Below, piece after piece: positions 1 through 9,268 of a stretch of 43,300 bases of DNA; the first letter of the stretch is position 1, and every line of letters starts with the position of its first letter. The stretch comes from an uncultured Methanobrevibacter sp. (GTDB lineage: Archaea > Methanobacteriota > Methanobacteria > Methanobacteriales > Methanobacteriaceae). A model generated the notes under the pieces. The model made no database searches. It worked only from the letters and a program-made list of their open reading frames with translations, and was not told the DNA's origin. The DNA lies in NCBI RefSeq assembly GCF_905235195.1, contig NZ_CAJOKH010000001.1:1-43300 (forward strand). The letters are read 5' to 3'. Position numbers and translations under genes: made by a program.

Positions 1-296
1 GTATTTATAGATTTGCTCTGTGGGTGGTGTTTCTTTAGAAAGTCCTGCATATTTTTCTCAATTTTGTACTAGGATTTAACTCATTAACTACATCGGAAAA
101 GGTATAATTAAAATATATAGTCATTAATTGAATTTTAATTGAATTTACCATCATTTTGATGTTTTGTAATTTTTTTTTACGGTTGCATGTGTCTTTAATT
201 TTTTTTTTTAGAATTGTTAATTTTAATTATTTTGTCTAACAAATTAAATTTTGGGTATTTTGAATCGTAATTTAAATTCGGTAACATTTTTATCAT
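1..296 (-). pseudogene. degenerate transposase, N-terminal part
   Basis: The reading frame starts at the ATG at 296 (MIKMLPNLNYDSKYPK...) and stops after about 33 codons. Coding sense then resumes in a second frame (ATG at 154; IKIQLMTIYF...DVVNELNPSTKL) and, after another shift near 62, in a third (EKYAGLSKETPPTEQIYKY) that runs off the window. Joined, the pieces align with the N-terminus of the transposase at 43092: MIKM..LNLD.K.P...LL..I.KI, then FKIIFISMFFGLDIPFILKE against IKIQLMTIYFNYTFSDVVNE. There are at least two frameshifts and one stop, so it is inactive. The exact transposase family is not settled; an IS4-like DDE type is a guess. Confidence 0.6.
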
Positions 297-465
297 CAAA
301 TAAATATATGTTATCCTTTATATTTAAATATGCTGATTTAAATTTTTCTATTTTAAATTTTATGAATTTTATGAAAACACCGTAATAAAACAAATATAAA
401 TTAATTGAATTTAGTAAAAATAAGAGGTTTATGCAAGTTTCTCATACTAAAAAATCTAGCACCCT
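1..465 (-). mobile_element. decayed insertion-sequence end (remnant)
   Basis: Read on the minus strand, this stretch parallels the intact-looking insertion sequence that begins near 42921. Both have a T-A-G-G-G-like end, then a CTTATTTTT tract, then an AAATTTAAAT block, then the same ACATATATTTATTTGATGAT leader into a transposase start. The left end lies near 461-465 (GGTGCTAG on the minus strand) and the rest runs off the window. Boundaries are estimated by eye because the copy has diverged. The terminal inverted repeat cannot be confirmed, since neither element is complete here. Confidence 0.55.
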
Positions 466-500
466 ATATTATTATTAGGTTTATTGGATTTATTTATTGT

Positions 501-600
501 ATTTTAAATTTAGTGCTTTTTTTGAATTTGATAATGTTTAGAGTTTTATTTGATTTTTTTTTAATTGATTTTAAAATTAGTGCTTTTTTGAATTTGAATA
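501..600. repeat. two-copy direct repeat of about 33 bp in the deoC 3' spacer
   Basis: Positions 501-533 and 568-600 are near-identical copies around the core TTAGTGCTTTTTTGAATTTGA, 67 bp apart. They lie between the insertion-sequence remnant and the 3' end of deoC. Nothing else recognisable was seen in 466-711. A short open frame across 405-626 is compositionally AT-driven, straddles the remnant and is not called as a gene. Confidence 0.5.
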
Positions 601-711
601 TTAATAGTGTAGGCTTTATATTTTGAATTGATTCAATTATTAAAATAAGTGTTTATTTGTGCATTTAAATAAATAATTTTAAAGATAAAATAAAAAAAAG
701 ATTTAGAAAAA

Positions 712-1428
712 TTATAACATAATTTTTTTAGGTTTATAAGCTTTATTATCAAGTAAATTTTGATATTCTTCTAAAATAACATTGGCAGTTGATGATCCAA
801 GGCGTGTTGCACCTGCTGCTAAATATCTTAAACAGGTTTTTTCATCTTTAATACCACCTGAAGCTTTCATCTCTTTTTTATTAGCTGCAGTTTTAATAAG
901 TTGTAAATAGGTTATCATTTCATTAAATGTATTATTTCCTGTAAAACCTGTGTTTGTTTTAATAAAATCAGCATCAGTTTTGTTTATAATTTGACTAATT
1001 TTTGTAACTTGTTTTTCCTCTAATAAATTAGTTTCAATAATAACTTTTAATACTCTATCTCCAATTGCTTCTCTTACATCAGCAATTTCTTCACGTATAA
1101 TGTCATAATCACCATTAACGAATGCAGGAATATTCATTACCATGTCAATTTCATCTGCACCATCTTCAATGGCAATTTTAGCTTCCAATGCTTTTACTCT
1201 TTTATCATTAGTACCTAATGGGAAACCTACAACAGTTCCAACTTTAACTTCACTATCTTTTAATAATTCTGACGCTTGTTTAACATAACATGGGCTGACT
1301 ACAACAGAGTACATATTCCAGTCTTTTGCAATTTGACAAAATACTACTATGTCTTCTTTTGTAGCAGTATTGTCTAAATATGTAAAATCCATTGATCTTG
1401 CTAGTTCTTTGGGGGTTTTATTTTTCAT
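712..1428 (-). CDS. deoC: deoxyribose-phosphate aldolase
   Basis: Class I aldolase that reversibly cleaves 2-deoxyribose 5-phosphate to glyceraldehyde 3-phosphate and acetaldehyde; cytosolic, in deoxynucleoside and pentose metabolism. At 238 residues it is of normal length for the family. The TIM-barrel active-site elements are visible: EIDMVMN with the catalytic Asp95, DFIKTNTG with the Schiff-base Lys157, and MKASGGIKD with the second Lys188. A GAGG Shine-Dalgarno lies just before the ATG at 1428. The gene points away from elp3's 3' end in the same direction, with a 154 bp gap, so it probably has its own promoter. Function is assigned from strong family motifs; its physiological role in a methanogen is inferred only. 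Confidence 0.95.
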   Translation of the reverse strand: MKNKTPKELARSMDFTYLDNTATKEDIVVFCQIAKDWNMYSVVVSPCYVKQASELLKDSEVKVGTVVGFPLGTNDKRVKALEAKIAIEDGADEIDMVMNIPAFVNGDYDIIREEIADVREAIGDRVLKVIIETNLLEEKQVTKISQIINKTDADFIKTNTGFTGNNTFNEMITYLQLIKTAANKKEMKASGGIKDEKTCLRYLAAGATRLGSSTANVILEEYQNLLDNKAYKPKKIML

Positions 1429-1582
1429 ATTTTTACCTCTTTATTTTTCCCTACTACTTTTTTAATTTAATGGGTATAATATTTATATTTTTACTTATTT
1501 TCAGTTATTTTCATTTTCTTGTTCCAATAAATATGATTGATTATTTTTAAAGAAGAACATATTCTTTAAATTTATAATGGTT

Positions 1583-3292
1583 TTATATTAATTTTTTTGC
1601 CATATAGGGTCCTTTTCTTTCATATCCAAATTTACGATAGTAGTTTCTTGTTCCTATACCACTAATTATTAATATTTCTTCTCTTCCATTATTTAAGGAT
1701 ATTTCTTCAGCTTTTTTAAGTAATTTTTTTCCAAAACCTGTGTGTTGACCTATATTTAGATTCTTTTTGCCAATATTTATTAGATTTCCATAAACATGTA
1801 ATTCACGTATTAATGCAGATTTTTCTGTTATTTCCTCTCTAAATGGATTAGTTGATGGGAGTCTAAGTCTTAAAAATCCTGCAATTGACTCTTCATTTTT
1901 ATCTTCAATTGATAAAAAATGTTCTTCTCCTTTGCAACATTCATATTTTTCCATAAATAATTTATAATCATTAATATTATAGTCTTCTTTAGTTTTCTTA
2001 TGGCCAATTTCTCTACATCTTATGCATTTACAGTTAATATTTTCCTTTTCAAGTTTTTTGTATACAAATTCTCCAAGATTTGAATTGGATATTCCTCCCT
2101 GTATAAGTGTTGTTGGAATATCTCTTTGTATTCTCATAGTTCTAACCCATTTTGGAAGTATCTTTTTTATTTCAACAATTAAATCAACAGCTTCCTCAGT
2201 TGTGTATGGGTCATATTTGCCTTCTTTCCATAAATCGTATAGTTCACTACCTTTTGTTACAATAACTGGGTATATTTTCAACATATCTGGTTTGTAATTA
2301 CTATCTGTAAAAACCTGTTTAAACATTTCAAGGTCTTCCTCAGGACTTTGGAAAAGTCCTGGCATAAAGTGCATTGCAACTTTAATTGCTGAGTCTCTAA
2401 GATTTCTGTTAGCATTTATTGTATCTTGAACTGTATGGCCTCTTTTTACACGTTCATATATTTTCTCATCTGTTGTTTGAACACCAAGTTCTACTCTTGT
2501 AACTCCCATTTTTAACATTCTGTTAATATCACTTTTCTTACAGTAATCGGGTCTTGTCTCGAAAGTCATACCTATACATCTAATTTTAGAAGATTCATTT
2601 GCCTTTTGAATATCTTCAAGGATTACAAAATTATTTGGTTTATATTGTTTGACTATTCCATTTGAGTAAGGGGAGTAATTGTTTAAAATTTCCTTATCAA
2701 TATTTTCTAAATCAAGTTTTCTAGAACAATCTGTATTTTTGATTTCAACATCTTCAAGGATGATACCAAAATCTACCATTGCTTTAAGGCATTGGGATAC
2801 AAACCATTCTTGATAAGAGCAATCAAGTGATAGAAACGTTCCTCCCATAATAATAAGTTCAACTTTATCAATAGGATGGCCTACATTATATAGTTGCATC
2901 AATCTATTATAACATTGGATGTATGGGTGGAATTTAAACATACGTCCCCGTAATGCAGCAGGTTCTTCACCAGTATAGCTTGGAGGGGCAGTACTACTTT
3001 CAGGACAATACATACATCTTCCATGAGGACATTTGTGTGGTTGGCACATTACTGCTACAATGGCAACTCCAGATAAGGTTCTTGTAGGTTTTCTCTGTAA
3101 AATAGGAATTACAATATCCTTTTCTTCAATACTTGCACGTTCCAATATATCTGAATTACTCATAAATTTGGATAGTTTCATATCCCTGCAAATCTGTCTT
3201 TTGGAAACCTCAAGGTCACGACGTGTTTTAATTTTACCATTTAAAATATCATCAATAATTATTCTTGAGGCTTTATCTAGATTTTTATCCAT
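1583..3292 (-). CDS. elp3: Elp3-type tRNA uridine-34 acetyltransferase (radical SAM + GNAT)
   Basis: Archaeal Elp3 homologue, which uses acetyl-CoA and radical SAM chemistry to modify U34 in the tRNA anticodon. The 569-residue protein has an N-terminal region of about 75 residues, then the radical SAM core with the Elp3-type cluster motif Cys83-x9-Cys93-x2-Cys96 ([10 protein letters not shown]). IIMGGTFLS and a [11 protein letters not shown] segment follow. The C-terminal GNAT domain includes RELHVYG near 490 and the closing [18 protein letters not shown]. Cysteines around [10 protein letters not shown] near 420 are typical of the zinc region. The start at 3292 gives the expected length. In the archaea studied it works without the rest of the Elongator complex. 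Assignment is secure. Confidence 0.96.
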   Translation of the reverse strand: MDKNLDKASRIIIDDILNGKIKTRRDLEVSKRQICRDMKLSKFMSNSDILERASIEEKDIVIPILQRKPTRTLSGVAIVAVMCQPHKCPHGRCMYCPESSTAPPSYTGEEPAALRGRMFKFHPYIQCYNRLMQLYNVGHPIDKVELIIMGGTFLSLDCSYQEWFVSQCLKAMVDFGIILEDVEIKNTDCSRKLDLENIDKEILNNYSPYSNGIVKQYKPNNFVILEDIQKANESSKIRCIGMTFETRPDYCKKSDINRMLKMGVTRVELGVQTTDEKIYERVKRGHTVQDTINANRNLRDSAIKVAMHFMPGLFQSPEEDLEMFKQVFTDSNYKPDMLKIYPVIVTKGSELYDLWKEGKYDPYTTEEAVDLIVEIKKILPKWVRTMRIQRDIPTTLIQGGISNSNLGEFVYKKLEKENINCKCIRCREIGHKKTKEDYNINDYKLFMEKYECCKGEEHFLSIEDKNEESIAGFLRLRLPSTNPFREEITEKSALIRELHVYGNLINIGKKNLNIGQHTGFGKKLLKKAEEISLNNGREEILIISGIGTRNYYRKFGYERKGPYMAKKLI

Positions 3293-3532
3293 ATAATCCC
3301 TTTTTAAAACCTTTAAATTTTCTATAGTCTCTTTTACTAAAAAATATTAAATTAATATTTTTATTTTACAATATTTATTATTATTTGCCAAAATAAATTA
3401 TCTTAGCATAATAAAAAAATTTATAGTTAATTATTTATATTTTCATTTGTAAAATTTTAATTAATATATTGTTTAAATTAATATTTAAATAATAATTTTG
3501 TTTTAGTTTAAAATTTTTAAATGAGGATTAAG

Positions 3533-3760
3533 ATGAAAATTAAAAGTCTTTTAGGTATGAAAGTATTAGATACTAATGCAAATGAAGTAGGAAAAATTAA
3601 TGATGTTGAATTTGATATAGAAAATGGAAAAATTGATGATCTTACAATTTCTCTTAAAAAAAATTTATTAGATAAAAACAATGATATTATTGTTAAATAT
3701 GACAATGTTAAAAATATAGGGGATTATGTATTATTAGATATTGATATAGCTGAAGAGTAA
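3533..3760 (+). CDS. PRC-barrel domain protein
   Basis: Small 75-residue protein that is essentially one PRC-barrel: KSLLGMKVLDTNANEVGKIND at the front, then FDIENGKIDDLTISLKK, and a final VLLDIDI strand. PRC-barrel proteins are common in methanogens and mostly uncharacterised; the fold is shared with RimM and photosynthetic reaction-centre H subunits. An upstream ATG at 3521 is in frame, but GAGG at 3523-3526 sits correctly as a Shine-Dalgarno for the ATG at 3533, so the shorter start was chosen. It is followed after 70 bp by a DUF2098 gene in the same direction, possibly one transcript. No specific function can be given. Confidence 0.8.
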   Translation: MKIKSLLGMKVLDTNANEVGKINDVEFDIENGKIDDLTISLKKNLLDKNNDIIVKYDNVKNIGDYVLLDIDIAEE

Positions 3761-3830
3761 ATAACTAATTTTAAAATTAATATTTAATAATAAAAAAAAT
3801 AATGAATAGTTTATTTTATTAGGTGATTAG

Positions 3831-4133
3831 ATGGATATTAAAGATGCCATTGGTAGAAATATTGAAATAGGAAAAACTGTTCGTTATACTGCTACAGGCA
3901 CTACTGGTGAAGTTGAAGATTTAAAAATTAAAGATGATTCTTATTGGGTTAAAATCCAAGAAACAGATATGTGGTATATTGTTGAAGCAGTAGAAGTTTT
4001 ATATGATGATGAAATCCTTGATAAAGAGGATTATTATAATAGGGAAGAGACTTTTGATGAAGAAAACTTTAAAGAAAAACAATCTGACTTTGGTGAGGCA
4101 GGTATTGGTGATAATGTAACTGGTGGAGGTTAA
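3831..4133 (+). CDS. DUF2098 family protein
   Basis: 100-residue protein beginning MDIKDAIGRNIEIGKTVRYTATGTTGEVEDLK, with a conserved WVKIQETDMWYIVEAVE stretch near 44-60 and an acidic, glycine-ending tail (GIGDNVTGGG). This pattern matches the DUF2098 family, found mostly in methanogens and of unknown function. The N-terminal part reads like a small all-beta (SH3-like) module. GGTGAT at 3821-3826 is a clear Shine-Dalgarno for this ATG. Its neighbour upstream is the PRC-barrel gene, and downstream it converges with hel308. No catalytic residues are evident. Confidence 0.8.
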   Translation: MDIKDAIGRNIEIGKTVRYTATGTTGEVEDLKIKDDSYWVKIQETDMWYIVEAVEVLYDDEILDKEDYYNREETFDEENFKEKQSDFGEAGIGDNVTGGG

Positions 4134-4212
4134 CTTTATTTCCACTATTCCTATTTTTTCAATATTACAGTTTTCTAGTCTTTTATGTAATTTTTCTCTT
4201 TTTTATTAAAAT

Positions 4213-4322
4213 TTAATTATCTTTTTTTAATTAATTTTAGGTCTATTTTTAACTAAATTCTATTGCTTTTTTTAATTCATTTTAAATCTATTAGTTAATT
4301 ATCTTTTTTTAATTAATTTTAG
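4213..4322 (+). repeat. repeated T-tract block, probable multi-step terminator
   Basis: An exact 28 bp segment occurs at 4213-4240 and again at 4295-4322 (core ATCTTTTTTTAATTAATTTT). A degraded third copy of the core (CTTTTTTTAATTCATTTTA) lies between them at 4266-4284. The block is the spacer between two convergent genes. Runs of seven T on the plus strand fit archaeal oligo-T termination for the DUF2098 transcript. The terminator role is inferred; the duplication is seen directly. Confidence 0.5.
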
Positions 4323-4365
4323 ATTCTTTTTTACAAGTTTATTATATTTTTTAATAGTTTGTTAT

Positions 4366-6450
4366 CTATTGAGAATTATAAGTATCTGCAAATTCTTTAA
4401 TTCTTGAGGCAAGTTTTGGACCAATACCATCAATTCTTTGTAGATCTCTAAGACTTGCAACCCTTAAATCTTCTCCAAATATATCTACAGCTGCTCTTGC
4501 TCTTTTTCTTCCTAATCTTTTAACACCTAAAACAAGAGGAATAATGTCTTCCTTAACACCATAATATAATCTTGCAGATAATTTATTCAAGTCATTAATA
4601 TATTTATATTCTCCAAATACTTCGAAGGTATCTTTTGTGAATTTAATAAGCATGGACGCTTCAAGTGCACAACGTCTACATGATGCAGAATAAACATGAT
4701 ATTTATTTTCGATTTCATATTCTGTTTTTTCATTAATCCATTCCATAAGTGATACACATGTTGCTTCGGGATTTCCAGTTTCTGTTGCAAATATTCCAAG
4801 TGATGTCATTTTTTCCATTATTGGTTCTTTGTTTTTACCTGCTTTACGTGATATGAGAGGTAAATCTACAGTTTGTGTAAGAAGATAAAGTAATTCTCCA
4901 ATATTAAGTTGGTCTTCAACATGAGTAATGTATTCTTTAATTTTAATTGCAGTATTTACAGCATAATTTGATTTGGCAATTAAAAGACCAAAATCAGTTG
5001 TTTTTATTCCACTTGGTGTAATTTGTAATATTCCATTTTTCATTAAATATTCAATGGATGTTTGAATTTCATATTTTAAGCTTTCTTCTGCAAAAAAACT
5101 TAAGGATTCATTTTTATTCATTTGATATCCATATAATGTTTTCTTAAAAAAATCAAAAAGCTCATCAGGATTTTTTGATATGGATGAGGCAACTTGTGCA
5201 ATAATTTGTTTGTAGAATGCATCTTTATTTTCAATTAATTTAGAATTAGTGTCTTCTATTGATCCATAAACATACATTTCTTCAAGATTTTTGGCTTCTT
5301 CAGAGGTTTTAGCAAGTAGATATGAATATCCTTCCTTATCATATAATGGTCTTCCTGCTCTTCCAGACATTTGTTCATAATCAAATACAGGTATTGATTG
5401 AGGGCCTTGATTGGTCCAACGTGTATAATCACGGATTATGACTGATTTTGAAGGGAGATTTACACCATACATTAAGCTTGGTGTTGAAACAATCATCAAT
5501 ATGTTTCCAGCTCTAAATTCGTCTTCTATAATTTCTTTTTGTTCAGAAAACAATCCTGCATGGTGGAATACACATCCGTATTTTGCTGATTCTGCAAGAC
5601 TTAAACAGGTGGTTGTTGGTCTTGAGCCTTTTCTTTTAGGAACATCAAGTAGTTTATCTGCAACTTTTTCAAATCTTTCTTTTTCTTTTTTTGTTATTTT
5701 ATTTTTGATTTTACCTGCAACATATTTGGCTAGACTTTCAGTAAATCTTCTTGTTGATACAAAACTCAATGCTTGACTATTTTCTTTTTTAGCTTTTTCA
5801 ATGATTTTAACAATAATATCATTTTTGCTTTTTACATTAAACATTTCATTATCAAGGACCTGTTTTTTTAGAGGTACTGGACGATAATCATGTTCTACTA
5901 CTGTTGCATCTAGCCAGTTTTTAATATCTTCCATATTTGCAAGTGTTGCAGATAATGCAATTATTCTCATTGAAGGATTAATAATTCTTGCTCTTGTAAT
6001 AGCACATTCAATAGTAGGTCCTCTAGAATCTTCGCCAATCATATGGAATTCATCAACTACAATTGAGTCAATATCTCTTAATACATTCCAGTTGTAACGT
6101 GTTAGTGTATCGAAACTTTCAAAAACCATTACTGCCAAATCACTTGAACTTGGATGGCGACCTACTTTTATTCCAAAGTCTTCAAATTTTTTAAATTCCT
6201 TAATTTTTTCATTTTGTATTGAAACTAATGGAACTGCATATATTGCTTTTGATCCATTTATAAGACTTTTCAGTAAACCAAGTACTCCTAGTACTGTTTT
6301 ACCACTTGCAGTTGGTATTGCAATTATATAATTAGACTTATCATCAATATATCCACTGTCAAGTACTGCTTTTTGTGCAGGATTAAATTCTTCAATATAT
6401 GGATAACTTGCATTAATTATTTCTTTTATATTTTCATCTAGATTTTCCAT
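4366..6450 (-). CDS. hel308: Hel308-type superfamily 2 DNA helicase
   Basis: ATP-dependent 3'-5' helicase of the Hel308/Hjm group, acting at stalled replication forks and in recombination. At 694 residues it has the usual length. Motifs in order: Q-motif NPAQKAVLDSG (23-33), Walker A IPTASGKT (45-52), motif II DEFH (133-136), motif III SAT (167-169), SFVSTRR near 229-235, and motif VI QMSGRAGRP (360-368). The ratchet and helix-hairpin-helix end follows (IDGIGPKLASRIKEF, about 673-687). Motif II is DEFH where DEIH or DEVH is more usual; this is conservative. It converges on DUF2098 and is separated by about 220 bp from moaC, so it is probably transcribed alone. The start at 6450 gives a natural N-terminus. 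Confidence 0.95.
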   Translation of the reverse strand: MENLDENIKEIINASYPYIEEFNPAQKAVLDSGYIDDKSNYIIAIPTASGKTVLGVLGLLKSLINGSKAIYAVPLVSIQNEKIKEFKKFEDFGIKVGRHPSSSDLAVMVFESFDTLTRYNWNVLRDIDSIVVDEFHMIGEDSRGPTIECAITRARIINPSMRIIALSATLANMEDIKNWLDATVVEHDYRPVPLKKQVLDNEMFNVKSKNDIIVKIIEKAKKENSQALSFVSTRRFTESLAKYVAGKIKNKITKKEKERFEKVADKLLDVPKRKGSRPTTTCLSLAESAKYGCVFHHAGLFSEQKEIIEDEFRAGNILMIVSTPSLMYGVNLPSKSVIIRDYTRWTNQGPQSIPVFDYEQMSGRAGRPLYDKEGYSYLLAKTSEEAKNLEEMYVYGSIEDTNSKLIENKDAFYKQIIAQVASSISKNPDELFDFFKKTLYGYQMNKNESLSFFAEESLKYEIQTSIEYLMKNGILQITPSGIKTTDFGLLIAKSNYAVNTAIKIKEYITHVEDQLNIGELLYLLTQTVDLPLISRKAGKNKEPIMEKMTSLGIFATETGNPEATCVSLMEWINEKTEYEIENKYHVYSASCRRCALEASMLIKFTKDTFEVFGEYKYINDLNKLSARLYYGVKEDIIPLVLGVKRLGRKRARAAVDIFGEDLRVASLRDLQRIDGIGPKLASRIKEFADTYNSQ

Positions 6451-6672
6451 ATTAATCAGCAGTTTTTTTATAATAATCTATTCTAAAGAATATATGAAGT
6501 ATAGGTAAGTCCTTATGAAAACTATTATTTATTAAACTTCAAACCATATCTTTTAATTCAGTTATTAAAATTAATTAAATTTAATAAATTATTTTATTTT
6601 ATTAAACATATTAAAGTTTAATTTAAATTAATTTCCTTATAATTTTATTTTTATTATTATATTTATATTTTA

Positions 6673-7146
6673 TTAGTTTTTTTCTTTTTTTATTACTTTA
6701 ATATTACTTATATGCGTATTAGGATATTGACCATCAGAATCTTTTTCAACAGCTTTAACCATATCCCATATTGTTAAAAGTGCAACACTGCAACCAGTAA
6801 TTGCTTCCATTTCAACTCCAGTTTGACCTTTAGAGTTTACACTCACTTTACAATTAATATAATCTTCCTTTACATCAAATTCTATGTCTATGCCAGTAAT
6901 GTTTAGAGGATGACATAATGGAATAATGCTGGATGTATTTTTTACAGCTTGAATTCCTGCTATTTGGGCTGTTGTAAGTACATTTCCTTTTTTGATTTCG
7001 GAATTTTGAATTTTTGATATAGTTTCTTTTTTAAGGTATATATTTCCACTACTAATAGCCTTTCTACTCTGTTCTGCTTTAGCTGAAACATCAACCATAT
7101 GTATACCATTTTCGCTTAAGTGAGTAAATTCTTTATTATTATTCAT
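6673..7146 (-). CDS. moaC: cyclic pyranopterin monophosphate synthase
   Basis: Second step of molybdopterin synthesis: converts the MoaA product (3',8-cyclo-7,8-dihydro-GTP) to cyclic pyranopterin monophosphate. The pterin cofactor is needed in methanogens for formylmethanofuran and formate dehydrogenases. The 157-residue protein has the family motifs HMVDVSAK (16-23), PLCHPLNIT (76-84), TGVEMEAITG (109-118) and LTIWDMVKA with the catalytic Asp128 and Lys131. It is divergently arranged with the DUF2284 gene over a 195 bp AT-rich region that should carry both promoters. No other moa gene is nearby, so it appears to be a stand-alone unit. Confidence 0.95.
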   Translation of the reverse strand: MNNNKEFTHLSENGIHMVDVSAKAEQSRKAISSGNIYLKKETISKIQNSEIKKGNVLTTAQIAGIQAVKNTSSIIPLCHPLNITGIDIEFDVKEDYINCKVSVNSKGQTGVEMEAITGCSVALLTIWDMVKAVEKDSDGQYPNTHISNIKVIKKEKN

Positions 7147-7341
7147 AATTTCACTTGTTCAAATTTTGATTTATAAATATATATTTGATAAAATATTAAT
7201 TTTATTTTTTATTTTTTTTCAATAGTTTTTATATTTAAATATTATATTTCTTTTTCAAATATTTTTTTAATATAAGTTTTAAAGAAAGGATTTTATTTAA
7301 TTAAATATATAATATAATTCATTGAATTTGTAGGGGATTTA

Positions 7342-7887
7342 ATGTACACTGCTAAAAAAATTGTAAAAACAGTTAAGACAAGTGATTATTTATCTGATTA
7401 TGGTAATGTTAATTCTAATTTAAACTATTGTATGCAATGTCCTAATTATAATAAAAACTGGGCATGTCCTGTATATGATTTTAATGTAGAAGAGGTTATA
7501 AAAAAATTCAGAAATCTTGATATTTATGCGGTTAAAATAGATTTTGACAAGAGTGATGTTGGAGAAAAATTGCCGGGTGAAGCTAATGCCATACTTAAAA
7601 AAAGTTTAAATAAAGAAAAACGTCTTCTTCACAATGAATTGCTATCTAAGGAATCAGCTCGTCATAATTCAAAAGCACTTATTCCAAATCAATGTAAATT
7701 ATGTAATGGTTGTAGTAGAATTACTGGTGGAAATTGTGTTTATCCAAATAAAAGCAGATATTCATTTGAAGGTTTCGGTGGAGATTTAGAAAAAACAGCA
7801 TCTGGAATTTTTAATATTCCGATGAAATGGGTTATAGATAGTAAAATACCGGAATACACAATAATATTCGGTGGTTTATTATATTAA
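7342..7887 (+). CDS. DUF2284 cysteine-rich predicted metal-binding protein
   Basis: 181-residue protein with seven cysteines in two groups: Cys30, Cys33 and Cys42 (CMQCPNYNKNWACP), then Cys118, Cys121, Cys124 and Cys132 (CKLCNGCSR...NC). The second group resembles an iron-sulfur binding pattern. This layout is that of the DUF2284 family, annotated as predicted metal-binding and frequent in methanogens and anaerobes. No membrane segment or signal peptide is visible, so it is cytosolic. A TATA-like TAAATATATAAT lies about 35-40 bp upstream, and GGGGATTT precedes the ATG. Its partner or substrate is unknown. Confidence 0.85.
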   Translation: MYTAKKIVKTVKTSDYLSDYGNVNSNLNYCMQCPNYNKNWACPVYDFNVEEVIKKFRNLDIYAVKIDFDKSDVGEKLPGEANAILKKSLNKEKRLLHNELLSKESARHNSKALIPNQCKLCNGCSRITGGNCVYPNKSRYSFEGFGGDLEKTASGIFNIPMKWVIDSKIPEYTIIFGGLLY

Positions 7888-8086
7888 TTAATTTTATTTC
7901 TTTTTTATAATTTATTTTATTTTTATTATTTTTTAATTTTTAATTAATTCTTTTTATTTAATTGGAGTTTATCAACTCTTATTTTTTCTTTTATTTTTTT
8001 ATCTTTCTTTAATATATTCTTTTTATAGAGTTAGATTTTATTTTTCAAGTATTATGCATTTTATATTAAAATCATATAATTTTAGT

Positions 8087-9178
8087 TTATTTTATCTCAT
8101 CATAGGGTATTTCCATTTTTGAAAATACTTTAGCTCTTTCTCGTGCATTTTTTGAAAATTTATTTTTTAAATCTTTATCTTGAAATACTTTGTCAATAGC
8201 ATTAGCTATAGACTGATTATCTTCACTATTAATTAATAGTCCAACATCTGGTGTAATGATTTCAGAAATACCTCCTGTATCACTTCCAATAACTCCTTTT
8301 CCACATGCAAGGGCTTCAATAAGCACGATTCCAAAACTTTCACTATGTGAAGGTAATATTACAATATCTGAGGAGGGGATTATTTTTTCAATATGACTTC
8401 TTGCACCTGTAAAATAAATATTATCTATATCTTTTGCCATCTCTTCTAGTTTTTTTAATTCTGGACCTTTACCTACAATTACAAGGTTATAATTAGTTTT
8501 GCTCATTTTTTTAGCTTTAATTAAACCATCAACATTTTTACGGTCAATTAGATTTCCAATAAATAATAATATTGGGTAGTCATTATTAAGTCCATAATCT
8601 CTTTCAAGCTCTTTTTTAAAACAATAATCTTCACTTGGTTTAAATGTATTAATGTTTACTGCATTGTGATGTATTCTAATTTTATCTTTTAGTCCTTTAA
8701 GAGGGATTTTTAAGATATTTTCTTTTAATGCTTCACTTACAGCAAGAACAACATCTGCTTTTTTAAGCACTCTTTTTATAATTGGATGGGTAATAGATTT
8801 ATTATTATATAATTCGAAGATATCTGATCCATGTGATGTAACATATGTTTTTGTATTAGTGTTTTTACCTACTTCTGTTGCAAGTAGTCCAGCTGGAGCT
8901 AGGTAATGTCCGTGAATTATATCAATATTTTCTTCTTTTACAAGTTTTTTTAGGGTTTTTTTACCATTTAAATAAAATCCAAGTCCTCTTAAACCTGGTA
9001 TGTTTATCCCTTTTGTTCCTATAACATGGATTCCATCAATGTCTTTTATATCCTTATGAGGGTATGTAATTACATATACTTCATGGCCTTCTTTAATTAG
9101 TTCTTTTGCAAGTGTGTGTATGTGTACACCTACTCCTCCAATATGTGGTGGGAATTGACCAACCATTGCTATTTTCAT
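8087..9178 (-). CDS. GT4-type glycosyltransferase
   Basis: 363-residue retaining GT-B glycosyltransferase of the group-1 (GT4) type. The N-terminal donor/acceptor loop MVGQFPPHIGGVGVHIHTLA is typical, and HGHYLAPAG (89-97) and SHGSDIF follow. The C-terminal half carries LFIGNLIDRKN (205-215), and the E-x7-E motif ESFGIVLIE spans Glu280-Glu288, followed by GSDTGGISEI. Such enzymes use a nucleotide sugar and act at the cytoplasmic membrane face on lipids or surface glycans. The sugar and acceptor cannot be told from sequence. GGTGAT precedes the ATG at 9178. No other glycan gene is next to it; cbiD lies upstream on the same strand 90 bp away. Confidence 0.9.
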   Translation of the reverse strand: MKIAMVGQFPPHIGGVGVHIHTLAKELIKEGHEVYVITYPHKDIKDIDGIHVIGTKGINIPGLRGLGFYLNGKKTLKKLVKEENIDIIHGHYLAPAGLLATEVGKNTNTKTYVTSHGSDIFELYNNKSITHPIIKRVLKKADVVLAVSEALKENILKIPLKGLKDKIRIHHNAVNINTFKPSEDYCFKKELERDYGLNNDYPILLFIGNLIDRKNVDGLIKAKKMSKTNYNLVIVGKGPELKKLEEMAKDIDNIYFTGARSHIEKIIPSSDIVILPSHSESFGIVLIEALACGKGVIGSDTGGISEIITPDVGLLINSEDNQSIANAIDKVFQDKDLKNKFSKNARERAKVFSKMEIPYDEIK

Positions 9179-9268
9179 TACATCACCTTTTAATTTAATT
9201 TATTTTATATTTTATATTTTATTTAAATAATTAAATTAATAATCATTACTCTTTAAAAAGTTGTTTAT

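Noticed and set aside
405-626. 73-codon open frame on the plus strand
   Set aside because: Only Phe, Ile, Leu, Asn and Tyr-rich residues, no Shine-Dalgarno, overlaps the insertion-sequence remnant and a direct repeat; compositional artefact.
3033-3296. Plus-strand frame opposite the start of elp3
   Set aside because: Shadow of the strongly conserved elp3 coding frame.
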